Positions 25,310 through 35,016 of a stretch of DNA of 37,534 nucleotides are shown one piece after another. This DNA comes from Companilactobacillus kedongensis (GTDB taxonomy: Bacteria; Bacillota; Bacilli; Lactobacillales; Lactobacillaceae), in NCBI RefSeq assembly GCF_003946625.1, contig NZ_RHOR01000020.1:1-37534 (forward strand), written 5' to 3'. Position 1 is the first letter of the stretch. The number at the start of each line of letters is the position of its first letter. A program made the translations under genes and the position numbers. Under the pieces are notes generated by a model. That model saw only the letters and a list, made by a program, of their open reading frames with translations, was not told where the DNA came from and searched no databases.

Positions 25310-26662
25310 CTAGCTCAATTCGTTCTTTACAACATCAACGATTTGATCACAATAATTATTAACTTTTTCTTCAGTTGAAGCTTCACACATAACTCTCAAC
25401 AAAGCTTGTGTTCCACTAGGACGAACCAATACTCTTCCGTCTCCGTCCATTTCATCTTCGACAGTCTTAATAGCGTCCAAGATTGGTTGATGAGTCTTCC
25501 AAGCATTCTTATCTTTAACTGGTACATTAACTAACTTCTGTGGATAAACTTTCACTGGGGCAGCTAATTCTGACAAACTCTTGCCAGTTTCTTTCATAAC
25601 ATGCAACAAGTGGATTCCTGTTAACATCCCATCACCAGTATTCATGTACTCATACAAGACAACATGTCCTGACTGTTCACCACCGATGTTGTATCCATTC
25701 TCACGGATCTCTTCTACCACGTGACGGTCACCAACGGCTGTTTGGACATACTTCATCTCATTGGCTTCAATTGCCTTGTAGAGGCCTAAATTGCTCATTA
25801 CAGTAGTTACAATAGTGTCTTTCTTTAAACGGCCACCGTCATGTAAATATTTACCTAAGATGAACATGATTCTATCACCATCAATGATATTACCTTCCTC
25901 ATCAACAGCAATACAACGGTCTCCATCACCATCAAAAGCTAATCCAGCAACTGCATCTGATTCTTTAACTTTTTCAGCCAAAGCTTCAGGATGTGTCGAA
26001 CCAACACCTTTATTGATATTGATACCATCTGGATGAGAAGCCATAATGTCAAAATCAACATCTAAATCAGCAAATAATGTACTTGCCAAACGACTTGTTG
26101 AACCATTTGCGGTATCCAAAACGATCTTCATGTCGCTTAAATCATCTGACAATGTTTGCTTCAAGAACTGAAGATACTTTTGAGCACCTTCTGGATAATC
26201 AGAAACGCTACCTAAGCCTTCAGCTGATGGTCTTGGCAAAGTATCTTCTTTAGCATCCAATAATTCTTCGATTTCATCTTCAACATCATCAGCTAATTTA
26301 TAACCATCTGAACCAAAGAACTTAATTCCATTATCTTCAGCTGGATTATGTGAAGCTGAGATCATAATACCTGCGTCGGCTGAAACAGCTCTTACAAGAT
26401 AAGCTACGGCTGGAGTTGTGATCACGTCCAAATTCAAGACTTCGATACCTACAGAAAGTAATCCCGAAATTAAACTCTCTTGTAGCATTTGTCCTGAAAT
26501 ACGTGTATCTCTTGCTACTAAAACACGTGGATGTCCATCTTCATTCTCAGAATGTTGTGTTAGAACATATCCTCCACATCTTCCCAATTTAAAAGCTAGT
26601 TCTGGACTTAGCTCTTTATTAGCAATTCCTCTAACTCCATCTGTACCAAAATATTTTGTCAT
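25310..26662 (-). CDS. glmM: Phosphoglucosamine mutase
   Basis: Converts glucosamine-6-phosphate to glucosamine-1-phosphate on the way to UDP-GlcNAc. At 450 aa it has the family length. It opens [12 protein letters not shown], with the phosphoserine loop [17 protein letters not shown] near residue 100, the metal-binding DGDGDRC near 240, a sugar-binding GGEQSGHV and the phosphate-binding [12 protein letters not shown] near the C-terminus. An in-frame TTG at 26677 exists, but GGGGG lies 8 nt before the ATG at 26662. It is last in cdaA-cdaR-glmM. In B. subtilis and lactococci GlmM binds and inhibits the diadenylate cyclase CdaA (established knowledge). Confidence 0.97.
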   Translation of the reverse strand: MTKYFGTDGVRGIANKELSPELAFKLGRCGGYVLTQHSENEDGHPRVLVARDTRISGQMLQESLISGLLSVGIEVLNLDVITTPAVAYLVRAVSADAGIMISASHNPAEDNGIKFFGSDGYKLADDVEDEIEELLDAKEDTLPRPSAEGLGSVSDYPEGAQKYLQFLKQTLSDDLSDMKIVLDTANGSTSRLASTLFADLDVDFDIMASHPDGININKGVGSTHPEALAEKVKESDAVAGLAFDGDGDRCIAVDEEGNIIDGDRIMFILGKYLHDGGRLKKDTIVTTVMSNLGLYKAIEANEMKYVQTAVGDRHVVEEIRENGYNIGGEQSGHVVLYEYMNTGDGMLTGIHLLHVMKETGKSLSELAAPVKVYPQKLVNVPVKDKNAWKTHQPILDAIKTVEDEMDGDGRVLVRPSGTQALLRVMCEASTEEKVNNYCDQIVDVVKNELS

Positions 26663-26680
26663 TATTGTTACCCCCAACGT

Positions 26681-27754
26681 TTAATTTCCATCGTTGTTAT
26701 CATTATTATTTGTTGTTGAACTATTGTCATCATCGTTACTTGATGTATCTGTATTCGTACTTGTGTTAGTACTTGTACTGCTGCTAGATCCCGTTGAAGA
26801 GCTCTTAACAGTTATCTGAACATTGATATTATCCGGATCAGTCGAAACAACCTTATCTCCTAAAGCATCGGCCAAATTGATCGTCTTTTTAGTATCACTA
26901 TTCACATCAGATATATCTATCGGAACATCGATCGAATCACTAATAGCATTTAGTTGATCTTGCGAACCATAAATCTTAATTGATTTGGTATCCGAATCGA
27001 AAGTGTAGCTATTATTCGAATTACTTCCCTTTTGTTTCAAATTTATTGAAACCGTCTTACTAGGGATACTAATTGGAATTTTAACATGAACCGTCTGTGG
27101 ATCCAAAGTCACACTTAAAGTTTTACCATTTTTATCCAACGCTTGCACTAAAACTTCTTGATCAAAGGTAGATTTTATCCCCTTTGGCAAAACAGCTTCT
27201 ACTACAACTCGATCGATCCGTTTAACTTCAGCGGAAGCACCTGTTGCAGTAACTGTTGTTGGTGAGATCGAGGCTGCCCCAGCTTGATAGCCGTCAGCTA
27301 AAGAGTTCTTATTGTATTCGGCATCAACCGTAAATGACTTAGTCTTACGCTTTTGAATATTGACTGTGACATATTTAGGTTTCACCGAATAGGTCAACTC
27401 ATTATTCAAGCCACTGACTTTTACCTGAACTCGATGCTGACCAGTTGAATATTCTTTTAGATTTAAATATACATTAAAGTTCTGAGTATTCTTAGTAGCT
27501 GTTACTAAAGCCGATGGCCCCTCGATCGTTATCTTTACACTTTCAGGATAACCAGTAATGTAATAGTCATTGGTATTAGCCTGAATCTGCAAAGGAACAG
27601 TCATTGTAGCTTTAGTATTAGCCGTAGACGTACTAGATTGATTAGAATCCCTGGTTGAGCCTACTCCAGGACTGCTAACAGCAACGAATAGCCAAATAGC
27701 ACAGCAAAGTGAAATAAAGGCATAAAAGTAATTACTATTTATTATCTTTTTCAT
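26681..27754 (-). CDS. cdaR: CdaR (YbbR-domain) regulator of diadenylate cyclase
   Basis: About 357 aa with the chosen start. One N-terminal membrane helix (YFYAFISLCCAIWLFVAV) is followed by extracellular YbbR repeats, roughly three to four, and a C-terminal tail of about 45 residues made almost only of Ser, Thr, Asn and Asp. CdaR modulates CdaA at the membrane (established for B. subtilis and Listeria). An open frame begins at 27814, but GGAAGGGG precedes the ATG at 27754 (MKKIINSN), leaving a 20-bp overlap with cdaA. The acidic low-complexity tail may interact with the wall (inference). Confidence 0.93.
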   Translation of the reverse strand: MKKIINSNYFYAFISLCCAIWLFVAVSSPGVGSTRDSNQSSTSTANTKATMTVPLQIQANTNDYYITGYPESVKITIEGPSALVTATKNTQNFNVYLNLKEYSTGQHRVQVKVSGLNNELTYSVKPKYVTVNIQKRKTKSFTVDAEYNKNSLADGYQAGAASISPTTVTATGASAEVKRIDRVVVEAVLPKGIKSTFDQEVLVQALDKNGKTLSVTLDPQTVHVKIPISIPSKTVSINLKQKGSNSNNSYTFDSDTKSIKIYGSQDQLNAISDSIDVPIDISDVNSDTKKTINLADALGDKVVSTDPDNINVQITVKSSSTGSSSSTSTNTSTNTDTSSNDDDNSSTTNNNDNNDGN

Positions 27755-28592
27755 TTTGCTTGCCCCTTCCTCGACGGATTGAGAAAACGTCAAATAATGA
27801 ACGACTACTGTCATTACTTGAATCTGCTAATTGTGCATGGAGATATTTCAGATATTCTTCACGAGTTAGATCTAACATCATATGACCATTTCTCGTAATC
27901 ATAACTCCACCAGTTTCCTCAGATACAACAATCGTTATAGCGTCAGTAACTTCACTGATACCAACAGCCGCACGGTGTCTAGTTCCCAGCTCTTTAGGAA
28001 TTGTATTACTCTCTGAAAGTGGCAAATAAGCGGCCGCAACAGAGATTCGATTCTTCCTGACGATCACCGCCCCATCATGAAGCGGCGTATTAGGGATGAA
28101 AATATTGATCAATAACGCTCCGGTAACTTCAGCATCCAGATCAATACCGGTTTCAACGTACTCTTCCAAACCAGTATTCATTTCCAAAGTGATCAAAGCA
28201 CCAATTCTTCTCTTACTCATATATTGAATCGCCTGATCAAGACTTTCGATCAGGTGATTTTTGGTTTTACCTTCTTCATTGCTGGTAGAGCTAAATAGCG
28301 GCAATCGTCCTAAATGCTCTAGTCCACGTCTGATTTCAGGCTGGAAGATTATCACGATAACAATGATCCCCCAATTTATCAGTTGGTCCATCAAAAATGA
28401 GACAGTGTGCAAATTCAGCACCCAGCTGATAAGTTTGATCAGAAAAATCACGATGATACCTTTTAACAGTTGAACCGCCTTGGTACCTCGGATCATCGAA
28501 AGCACTTTATATAAAACATACCAGACTACCAAAATATCAACTAGATTGGCTAAGTTCTGCCATGTAAAAATATTGCTTGGTATAAAATTCAT
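27735..28592 (-). CDS. cdaA: Diadenylate cyclase CdaA
   Basis: Membrane enzyme that condenses two ATP to c-di-AMP, which controls potassium and osmolyte homeostasis and wall integrity. 285 aa. Three N-terminal hydrophobic segments lie within about residues 10-85, and the DAC domain carries PLHDGAVIV (DGA motif) and GTRHRAAVG (RHR motif). Ribosome binding site AAGGGG. First gene of cdaA-cdaR-glmM, a unit conserved in Firmicutes that ties c-di-AMP synthesis to peptidoglycan precursor supply. The upstream antiporter is a plausible physiological partner, since c-di-AMP regulates several cation transporters. Confidence 0.97.
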   Translation of the reverse strand: MNFIPSNIFTWQNLANLVDILVVWYVLYKVLSMIRGTKAVQLLKGIIVIFLIKLISWVLNLHTVSFLMDQLINWGIIVIVIIFQPEIRRGLEHLGRLPLFSSTSNEEGKTKNHLIESLDQAIQYMSKRRIGALITLEMNTGLEEYVETGIDLDAEVTGALLINIFIPNTPLHDGAVIVRKNRISVAAAYLPLSESNTIPKELGTRHRAAVGISEVTDAITIVVSEETGGVMITRNGHMMLDLTREEYLKYLHAQLADSSNDSSRSLFDVFSIRRGRGKQNEKDNK

Positions 28593-28619
28593 TATTTTTA
28601 CCCCTTATTAGCTGAACTA

Positions 28620-28628
28620 ATTATAGCA
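28620..28628 (-). promoter_or_regulatory. Extended -10 promoter element before cdaA
   Basis: On minus, TGCTATAAT (TG-N plus consensus -10) lies about 30 nt before the cdaA start; no clear -35. It gives cdaA its own promoter although the antiporter gene ends only 65 bp upstream. Confidence 0.55.
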
Positions 28629-28657
28629 AACAATAAAAATTATAAAACTTGTAATTT

Positions 28658-30787
28658 CTATTGAGTATCAACATTAATTACTTCTTCACTGTAATTAATG
28701 TTCTGACGTAATTCTTTAGCAGTAGCCTTGCTGATCCTACCACGTTCGAGCAAGTCTTGAACAAAAGCTCTTTGGTAGCTTAAAGCCTTTATTTCCAGAC
28801 TGGCTCTTTCACTATTAAATTCAGGAGTACGGTGCTTGTTCTTACCCTGCAATAAATCTAATCGTTCTTCATAATGACGTTGGAAAACGTAAATCAAATT
28901 ATCTGCAATATCGTCATGATCTGAAAGATCCAATTCATACAGTTTATCGAGTGCCTTTTGCGCACCAGCAATTGATATCTTTAAGCCATCTCGATTAAAT
29001 TGAATAACTTCTTCATGCTTTTTAAACGGTAGATGAATTATTCGTTTCAATCCCAAGACGGTTCTTCTAAAGTAAGCAATAAAGAATTCGATCGTAGGGT
29101 TGTAACGATGCTTAACGATTTCTTTTTTATACTTAGTAATCTTTTTAACCGCAATATCATAAGCATCCTGAGAAATTTCATTATTCGCATATAATTCTTC
29201 AATAGCTTCTAATTCACAATTAAAACAGATATCCCAAAGCTCAGCATCCTTCTTACCTTTGACACGTTTTTTACTGATTTGGGCAGGATTATTAGCCTGA
29301 ACATTCAAATTATGGATATTGTATAAATATTCCGCAATAATTGTTGAATAAATTACGTCATTATCCTTAATATTTTCGTCTTTTAATTTTTTAATGGTTT
29401 TTTCTAGGATGACTTTATTAGCCTGATATTGATTCATCTGAATCTTTACAGGTTCATTTACTTCATCATCATCTTCGTCGTCTTCATCATCATCGTCATC
29501 GTTTAGGCTGTTACCACGATACGTAACAGGCTCAGAATTCTTCGTTAAGATTGGGATCAAGAAAGTAGCCCCCAACAAACTGAAGATAATTACTGTACTG
29601 GCGATAAATAATAATAGTGTTCGTGAAGGAAAGGCCGCCCCACCTTTGATAGTCATTGGAATGGACAAAACGGCAACCATGGTAACGGCACCACGGACAC
29701 CAGAAATTCCTGACATCAAGCAATAGTCAAAACGTTCTTTTGAAAAGATGACTGTTTTTCCATCGCTCGGAGCCAAAGTAGTATATAAATAACTCCAGAT
29801 AAATCTGATAACGACCAACATGATCCAAATGATAAATGACAATCCAATTGCCATAAAGGTACTGATATTATCGTTATGAACCAGTTCTTCCATCGCAAAT
29901 GGAATCTCAATACCCAACAGTACAAAAACGATACCGTTTAAGATATAAATAACCATATCCCAGGTCCTTGAGGTAACTAATCGTATCTCTGGCGAAAAAT
30001 CATTGACTCTTCTATTTGAAGAAATGTTCATGATACCAGCAACAACGACCGCTACAACACCAGATACATGTAAAACATCTTCAGCAATGTAATAAATCAC
30101 GAAAGGAATCGTTATTTGAATAATCGTGTGCAAGATCGAATCATCAACACCCTGATTGATCAAATACAGTCTTAGGCCATTAAAAATCCAAATAGCTATA
30201 GCACCAAAGAAGGCACCAACAAAAGCAATATACAAGAAGTCAATCGTTGCACTCCTTAGAGAAAAGACCCCTGTAACCGTTGCAGCAACACCATATTTAA
30301 AACAGATCAAACCAGAAGCGTCGTTTATTAAACTTTCACCACTAAGTAGATGCATCAACTTATCGGGAATTCTAGCTTTTTTCGCGATAGATTGCACCGC
30401 GATCGGATCAGTTGGTGATAGAACGGCAACCAATGTAAATGCCGTTGCCCATGGTAAAGAAGGAATAAGCATCTTTACGATCACCCCACCAACCACAGTA
30501 GAGATGACTACCAGAAAAATAGCATTCCCGATAATCGGCCCCTTCAATTTCCAAAGTTCTCGTTTTGGGAAACGATTCCCATCATTAAATAGAATTGGCG
30601 CAATAAAGGCCAACATAAACCACTCAGTATCAACGGAAATTTTGACATGCATAAATAATGCCGCAATTATCCCCGCTGAAATTTGAATCAAACTTGGTGG
30701 AACTGATACAAAGTAATGGCTGATAATATTAGCCACAATTAGTAACGAAACGATCAAAATAACTGATTCGAGTACCGCCACAGACAT
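28658..30787 (-). CDS. CPA1-family Na+/H+ antiporter with long cytosolic tail
   Basis: 709 aa. About 12 hydrophobic segments fill the first 415 residues. They contain SPTDPIA and GESLINDASGL with the Asp pair that binds the ion in CPA1 exchangers, and GVRGAVTMVAVLSIP. A tail of about 290 residues follows. It opens with a strongly acidic run (NDDDDDEDDEDDDEVNE) and then predicted coiled or helical Lys/Glu-rich segments. The tail may be regulatory (inference). The family exports sodium, and sometimes potassium, in exchange for protons. It starts 12 bp after murB, so the two are probably co-transcribed. Confidence 0.93.
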   Translation of the reverse strand: MSVAVLESVILIVSLLIVANIISHYFVSVPPSLIQISAGIIAALFMHVKISVDTEWFMLAFIAPILFNDGNRFPKRELWKLKGPIIGNAIFLVVISTVVGGVIVKMLIPSLPWATAFTLVAVLSPTDPIAVQSIAKKARIPDKLMHLLSGESLINDASGLICFKYGVAATVTGVFSLRSATIDFLYIAFVGAFFGAIAIWIFNGLRLYLINQGVDDSILHTIIQITIPFVIYYIAEDVLHVSGVVAVVVAGIMNISSNRRVNDFSPEIRLVTSRTWDMVIYILNGIVFVLLGIEIPFAMEELVHNDNISTFMAIGLSFIIWIMLVVIRFIWSYLYTTLAPSDGKTVIFSKERFDYCLMSGISGVRGAVTMVAVLSIPMTIKGGAAFPSRTLLLFIASTVIIFSLLGATFLIPILTKNSEPVTYRGNSLNDDDDDEDDEDDDEVNEPVKIQMNQYQANKVILEKTIKKLKDENIKDNDVIYSTIIAEYLYNIHNLNVQANNPAQISKKRVKGKKDAELWDICFNCELEAIEELYANNEISQDAYDIAVKKITKYKKEIVKHRYNPTIEFFIAYFRRTVLGLKRIIHLPFKKHEEVIQFNRDGLKISIAGAQKALDKLYELDLSDHDDIADNLIYVFQRHYEERLDLLQGKNKHRTPEFNSERASLEIKALSYQRAFVQDLLERGRISKATAKELRQNINYSEEVINVDTQ

Positions 30788-30799
30788 CGCCTACCTTTT

Positions 30800-31702
30800 T
30801 TATAATTTAGTATCTTCACCGATAATCCTAACTTCTGTTTGAAGTTCAATATCGAATTTTTCTTTAATAGTTCTTTGAATCAAATGAATTAAATTCATGT
30901 AATCAGTAGCTGTCGCATGATTGATATTAACGATAAATCCGGCATGCTTCATTGAAACCTGGGCGCCACCGATAATTTTTCCCTGTAATCCAGCTTTAAT
31001 GATCAACGGACCAGTAAAGTGTCCTGTGGGACGTTTGAAAACACTACCGCAAGATGGATATTCCAAAGGCTGTTTTGAACGACGTAACGCATTTAGCCGA
31101 TCCATTTCATCTTGAATTTTATTTTTATCACCAGAATTTAGTTGGAAAGTTCCACTGATAACAATTCCGCCATTTTCCTGAATAACACTGTGACGATAAG
31201 CAAAATCCATCTCTTCATGGTTAAAGTTTTTAATTTGTCCATCAGGCAAAAGAACTTCAGCCGAAGAAAAGACATCCTTAATCTCTCCACCATAAGCACC
31301 GGCGTTCATGAAAACAGCACCGCCAACACTACCAGGAATCCCTGCAGCAAATTCTAGTCCTGTTAATCCAGCTTTTTGAGCGGCAATCGTCGTATTAATG
31401 ATCGTAGCTCCTGCTTCAGCCGTAACTTCATTATCATGAACAGAAATTTCATGGAAATTAGGTAAGATAATCACGATACCGCGAATTCCACCATCTTTGA
31501 TGATCAAATTACTTGCATTACCGATAATGGTTATCTTAATATCATTTTCACGCGCTGTATTAACAATTTCGACAAGTTCACCGCGGTTTTTTGGAAAAGC
31601 CAAGACATCGGCATTCCCACCCGTTTTAGTAAAAGTATACTTGCTTAATGGCTCATCTTTTTTAAATTCAATATTAGGTAATTTTTCAACTGGAAAATTC
31701 AA
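30800..31702 (-). CDS. murB: UDP-N-acetylenolpyruvoylglucosamine reductase
   Basis: FAD- and NADPH-dependent step from UDP-GlcNAc-enolpyruvate to UDP-MurNAc in the cytosol. 300 aa. FAD-binding features are [15 protein letters not shown] and [21 protein letters not shown]. The catalytic serine lies in SCGSVFKRP (type II MurB), and the C-terminal QTEVRIIGE holds the conserved Glu. The start is TTG at 31702, with AAGGATG upstream; nearby ATGs are out of frame. It precedes the antiporter gene by 12 bp. Confidence 0.96.
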   Translation of the reverse strand: MNFPVEKLPNIEFKKDEPLSKYTFTKTGGNADVLAFPKNRGELVEIVNTARENDIKITIIGNASNLIIKDGGIRGIVIILPNFHEISVHDNEVTAEAGATIINTTIAAQKAGLTGLEFAAGIPGSVGGAVFMNAGAYGGEIKDVFSSAEVLLPDGQIKNFNHEEMDFAYRHSVIQENGGIVISGTFQLNSGDKNKIQDEMDRLNALRRSKQPLEYPSCGSVFKRPTGHFTGPLIIKAGLQGKIIGGAQVSMKHAGFIVNINHATATDYMNLIHLIQRTIKEKFDIELQTEVRIIGEDTKL

Positions 31703-31789
31703 TATTCATCATCCTTTTAATGTTACATAAACTACTCTTAATTTTATCACACACTACAATTCTTAACGAACTAACTAGCACTATGACAA

Positions 31790-31798
31790 TGTTATAAT
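31790..31798 (+). promoter_or_regulatory. Extended -10 promoter element of the exonuclease genes
   Basis: TGTTATAAT lies about 18 nt before the GTG start of the exodeoxyribonuclease III gene; no good -35. The short 113-bp gap also serves the divergent murB. Confidence 0.5.
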
Positions 31799-31815
31799 TA
31801 TTTCGAGGTGATACT

Positions 31816-32574
31816 GTGAAACTTATATCGTGGAATGTAAATGGCCTACGTGCCGTTGTTAAGAAGGATTTCTTAGAAACTTTTAAAAATTTAGATGCTG
31901 ATATATTTAGTATTCAAGAAACTAAATTACATCAAGACCAAATTGATTTAGACCTACCCGGATATCATCAGTACTTTTATGATGCCATAAGAAAGGGATA
32001 TTCTGGGACAGCTGTCTTCACTAAAGAAGAACCGATCAAGGTCACTCGAGGACTAGGGATTGACGAATTAGATACTGAAGGTCGTACTTTGACATTGGAA
32101 TTTCCTAAATTTTATTTGATCGATAGCTATTCACCTAACTCACAACAAGAATTAAAACGACTCAATTTTAAATTAGCTTATAACGATGCCCTGCATGACT
32201 ACATGAAAAAATTATCCGAAGAGAAACCTGTTATCTTATGTGGTGATTTAAATGTTGCTCACAAGGAAATCGATCTTAAAAACGATAAGACAAATCATCA
32301 TAATCCTGGATTTTCAGATGAAGAGCGTCAAAAGTTCACTGAATTACTCGATGACGGATTTATCGACAGCTTCCGTTATTTGCATCCCGATGAAGTGAAA
32401 TATTCTTGGTGGAGTTATCGTTTCAACGCACGTATGAACAACGCAGGTTGGCGTATTGATTATTTTGTTATTTCCGAAAATGGCAAAAATTTGATCAATA
32501 AAGCCGAAATTTTAAATGATATCTACGGATCAGACCACTGTCCGATCGAATTAGATTTAAATTTGGAGGATTAG
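31816..32574 (+). CDS. exoA: Exodeoxyribonuclease III / AP endonuclease
   Basis: Base-excision repair enzyme that cuts at abasic sites and has 3' exonuclease activity. 252 aa with the full motif set: NVNGLRA (N8), IQETKL with the metal-binding Glu, YSPN, GDLNVAHKEIDL, WWSYR and the catalytic SDHCPIELDL. The start is GTG, with GAGGTG a few bases upstream. A uracil-DNA glycosylase, which would create its abasic substrate, is encoded 3 kb away at 35016. It is followed one base later by a DnaQ-like exonuclease. Confidence 0.96.
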   Translation: MKLISWNVNGLRAVVKKDFLETFKNLDADIFSIQETKLHQDQIDLDLPGYHQYFYDAIRKGYSGTAVFTKEEPIKVTRGLGIDELDTEGRTLTLEFPKFYLIDSYSPNSQQELKRLNFKLAYNDALHDYMKKLSEEKPVILCGDLNVAHKEIDLKNDKTNHHNPGFSDEERQKFTELLDDGFIDSFRYLHPDEVKYSWWSYRFNARMNNAGWRIDYFVISENGKNLINKAEILNDIYGSDHCPIELDLNLED

Positions 32575-32575
32575 C

Positions 32576-33109
32576 ATGAATTTTGTCGCAATGGACTTTG
32601 AAACTGCCAATGGGCACCGTACAAGTGCCTGTTCACTAGCACTTGTATTAGTCCGTAACAGTCAAATCGTGGATAGTTTTTATACACTAATAAATCCACA
32701 AGAAAATTTCAGTCCTAGAAATATTCAGATCCATCACATCAGACCACAGGATGTACAAGATGCACCCACTTTTGATAAAGTTTGGCCGCATATCCAACCA
32801 TTATTTGATACATCTCACTTGGTGGCTGCTCATAATGCCAGTTTTGATAATAGTGTATTAAAAAACACTTTGACGAATTATGGAATTTTCCCGCCAAAGT
32901 ATTTAACAATTGATACTGTAAAAACCAGTCGTAAATTTTATCCAGAAATGCCTAATCATAAATTAGACACTGTCTCAAGAAATCTGCAAATTGATCTAGA
33001 ACATCATCACAATGCTTTAGATGATAGTATTGCTTGTGCCAAGATCCTTTTAAAGACTGAACAAGAATTTGGTACAGAACAAATAAAAAGAATGGCTAAG
33101 TTAACCTAA
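32576..33109 (+). CDS. DnaQ-like 3'-5' exonuclease (DEDDh family)
   Basis: 177 aa, a stand-alone exonuclease domain. ExoI motif AMDFETANG carries the D/E pair, ExoII is HNASFDNSVL and ExoIII is HHNALDDSIACAKILL, giving the DEDDh set. Such proteins proofread or process DNA or RNA 3' ends; the exact role of this subfamily is unknown. The ATG follows the upstream stop by one base (TAGCATG), and the Shine-Dalgarno GGAGG is inside exoA, so translation is coupled. Its last codons form a terminator hairpin with the convergent GNAT gene. Confidence 0.92.
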   Translation: MNFVAMDFETANGHRTSACSLALVLVRNSQIVDSFYTLINPQENFSPRNIQIHHIRPQDVQDAPTFDKVWPHIQPLFDTSHLVAAHNASFDNSVLKNTLTNYGIFPPKYLTIDTVKTSRKFYPEMPNHKLDTVSRNLQIDLEHHHNALDDSIACAKILLKTEQEFGTEQIKRMAKLT

Positions 33110-33120
33110 GCCATTCTTTT
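33086..33120. terminator. Bidirectional terminator built from the overlapping ends of two convergent genes
   Basis: A perfect 12-bp stem: 33086-33097 (AAAAGAATGGCT) pairs with 33109-33120, with an 11-nt loop containing both stop codons. The stem encodes Lys-Arg-Met-Ala at or near the end of both proteins. Confidence 0.8.
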
Positions 33121-33570
33121 CATAATTAAAGTTTTATCTTTTTCTAACTCTGTCGTGAATCCAAACTTTTCATAAAGGTGGATCGCAACAGGGTTATTTT
33201 TGTATACTTCTAAACTAATTTTTTCAATTGGTGCATGTCTCGCCCAATCGATTGCTTCTTCGGTCAAATATGATGCGATGTTATTGTTCCAAAAATCTTT
33301 TTCGACCACAACACCGTACTCTGATTCAACATCTGAAACTTTTTCTAATCGGCAAAATCCAACAATCGAGTCATCGAAGACTGCTACAAAAATTTCATCA
33401 AAATCTGATTCTGAAATAACACTCAATGAATCTGCTTCATCAGAAACACTGACATTTTCTATGTCTTCATATTCAATAAAATCACTTTGTTTACCCGCAC
33501 GCTTTAAAAACTCCAATAGAAGTTTCGCATCGTTGGGAACAGCTTCTCTGATTATTAATTGATCACTCAT
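33106..33570 (-). CDS. GNAT-family N-acetyltransferase
   Basis: 154 aa GNAT fold with acetyl-CoA binding region (VVVEKDFWNNNIASYLTEEA, in place of the usual V-x-P-xx-RxxG) and a C-terminal VAIHLYEKFGF motif typical of the family. The substrate is unknown. Its ATG overlaps the tsaE stop by four bases (ATGA), placing it last in ung-pta-tsaE-GNAT. Many Firmicutes have the RimI-type acetyltransferase next to tsaE/tsaB. This protein could be such a neighbour, but it does not look like canonical RimI. Confidence 0.88.
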   Translation of the reverse strand: MSDQLIIREAVPNDAKLLLEFLKRAGKQSDFIEYEDIENVSVSDEADSLSVISESDFDEIFVAVFDDSIVGFCRLEKVSDVESEYGVVVEKDFWNNNIASYLTEEAIDWARHAPIEKISLEVYKNNPVAIHLYEKFGFTTELEKDKTLIMKRMA

Positions 33571-34028
33571 ACCAAATCTCCAAAATCACGATTCTCATAT
33601 TTTTGTCCATGAAGCTTTATTTCGATCTGACGATCTTCGTCAGATAGTCGAGTAATATTGATCGACATATGTTCTTCAGGTACTTCATCTTTGATGAATT
33701 GTGGCCACTCCACAATTGTAATTCCATCGCCGTTGAAATATTCATCAAAGCCTAAATCCTCATCTGGACTACTTTCAAGTCGATAAGCGTCCATATGATA
33801 TAGCGGGATTCTACCATCTTGATATTCTCGAATCAAAGTAAAAGTCGGACTTTTAACATTTTTCTTGATATCTAATCCTCGGGCCAATCCACGCGTCAAA
33901 GTTGTTTTACCTACACCTAGGTCTCCGTTCATTAAAATAACATCGCCAACTTTTAAATATTTACTCAGCTTTTGTCCTAAAGCCTCTGTTTCTTCATAAG
34001 AATGTGTTTCTAATTGATATTTGATCAT
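33567..34028 (-). CDS. tsaE: tRNA threonylcarbamoyladenosine biosynthesis ATPase TsaE
   Basis: 153 aa P-loop ATPase with Walker A GDLGVGKTTL and the family's SPTFTLIREY and HMDAYRLE. It works with TsaB and TsaD to form the t6A37 modification of ANN-reading tRNAs. Ribosome binding site GAGG before ATG. It lies 19 bp after pta and overlaps the GNAT gene. Confidence 0.95.
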   Translation of the reverse strand: MIKYQLETHSYEETEALGQKLSKYLKVGDVILMNGDLGVGKTTLTRGLARGLDIKKNVKSPTFTLIREYQDGRIPLYHMDAYRLESSPDEDLGFDEYFNGDGITIVEWPQFIKDEVPEEHMSINITRLSDEDRQIEIKLHGQKYENRDFGDLV

Positions 34029-34047
34029 GTTCTACCTCAATATTTTT

Positions 34048-35016
34048 TTATAAGGCAAGTGCTGCTGTTAAAATAGCCGTCTTATAAACGTCTTCTTCGT
34101 TGCATCCACGAGAAAGGTCAGAAATTGGTTTGTTCAAGCCTTGCAAGATAGGTCCAATAGCTTCAAAGCCACCGAATCTTTGAGCAATCTTGTAGCCAAT
34201 ATTACCTGATTGTAGTTCTGGGAAGATGAAGACATTTGCGTGACCGGCAACTTTTGAGTCTGGAGCCTTTTGAGCACCAACACTTGGTACGAATGAAGCA
34301 TCAAATTGTAATTCACCATCTAACTCGATTTCTGGAGCTAGTTTATGAGCAATTTCTGTAGCTTCGGCAACTTTAGTAACTTCGTCACTCTTAGCACTAC
34401 CCTTAGTTGAAAAACTAAGCATAGCAACTTTAGGATCAATGTCAAATAATTTAGCTGTCTTAGCAGTTTGAACAGCAATTTCAGCTAATTCTTGTGCATT
34501 AGGATTGATGTTGATGGCACAGTCACCAAACATATATCTTTCGTCACCCTTTTGCATAATGAATGAACCACTGATACGTGATGATCCTGGAGCTGTCTTA
34601 ACGATTTGTAATGCAGGACGAACTGTATCACCAGTTGAGTGAACAGAACCTGAAACCATACCGTCAGCTTTGCCCATGTAGACTAGCATTGTTCCGAAGT
34701 AGTTATTGTCTTTAAGCATTTTTTCAGCTTGTTCTTTAGTATTCTTACCTTTACGACGTTCAACAAATGATTCAACCATAGCATCAAAATCAGCATATGT
34801 TTCTGGGTCGATAATAGTAATATCTTTAAGATCAGCAGAATATTCACTAGCTACTTTTGCAATTTCGTCTTTATTACCAATAAGAATTGGTTTTAAAACG
34901 CTTTCATTGTGGAGACGCAAAGCAGCACGTAAAATTCTAGGTTCATTTCCCTCAGGGAAGACAATTGTAAAGTTTTTCCCATCAATTTTGTTCTTAAGAC
35001 TATCAAATAAATCCAT
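34048..35016 (-). CDS. pta: Phosphate acetyltransferase
   Basis: Interconverts acetyl-CoA and acetyl phosphate, supplying the substrate for acetate kinase (ackA at 7982-9169). 322 aa, the short form without the N-terminal DRTGG domain. It has FPEGNEPRILRAA at the start, DGMVSGSVHSTGDTVRPALQ (substrate loop) and the C-terminal ANVFIFPELQSGNIGYK and GPILQGLNKPISDLSRG. The strong GGAGGAG ribosome binding site lies in the end of ung, and the ATG overlaps the ung stop by one base. Confidence 0.96.
   Translation of the reverse strand: MDLFDSLKNKIDGKNFTIVFPEGNEPRILRAALRLHNESVLKPILIGNKDEIAKVASEYSADLKDITIIDPETYADFDAMVESFVERRKGKNTKEQAEKMLKDNNYFGTMLVYMGKADGMVSGSVHSTGDTVRPALQIVKTAPGSSRISGSFIMQKGDERYMFGDCAININPNAQELAEIAVQTAKTAKLFDIDPKVAMLSFSTKGSAKSDEVTKVAEATEIAHKLAPEIELDGELQFDASFVPSVGAQKAPDSKVAGHANVFIFPELQSGNIGYKIAQRFGGFEAIGPILQGLNKPISDLSRGCNEEDVYKTAILTAALAL

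Noticed and set aside
25175-25378. 67-codon open frame on plus through copy B and the glmM terminator
   Set aside because: It runs through hairpins and a terminator into the antisense of glmM.
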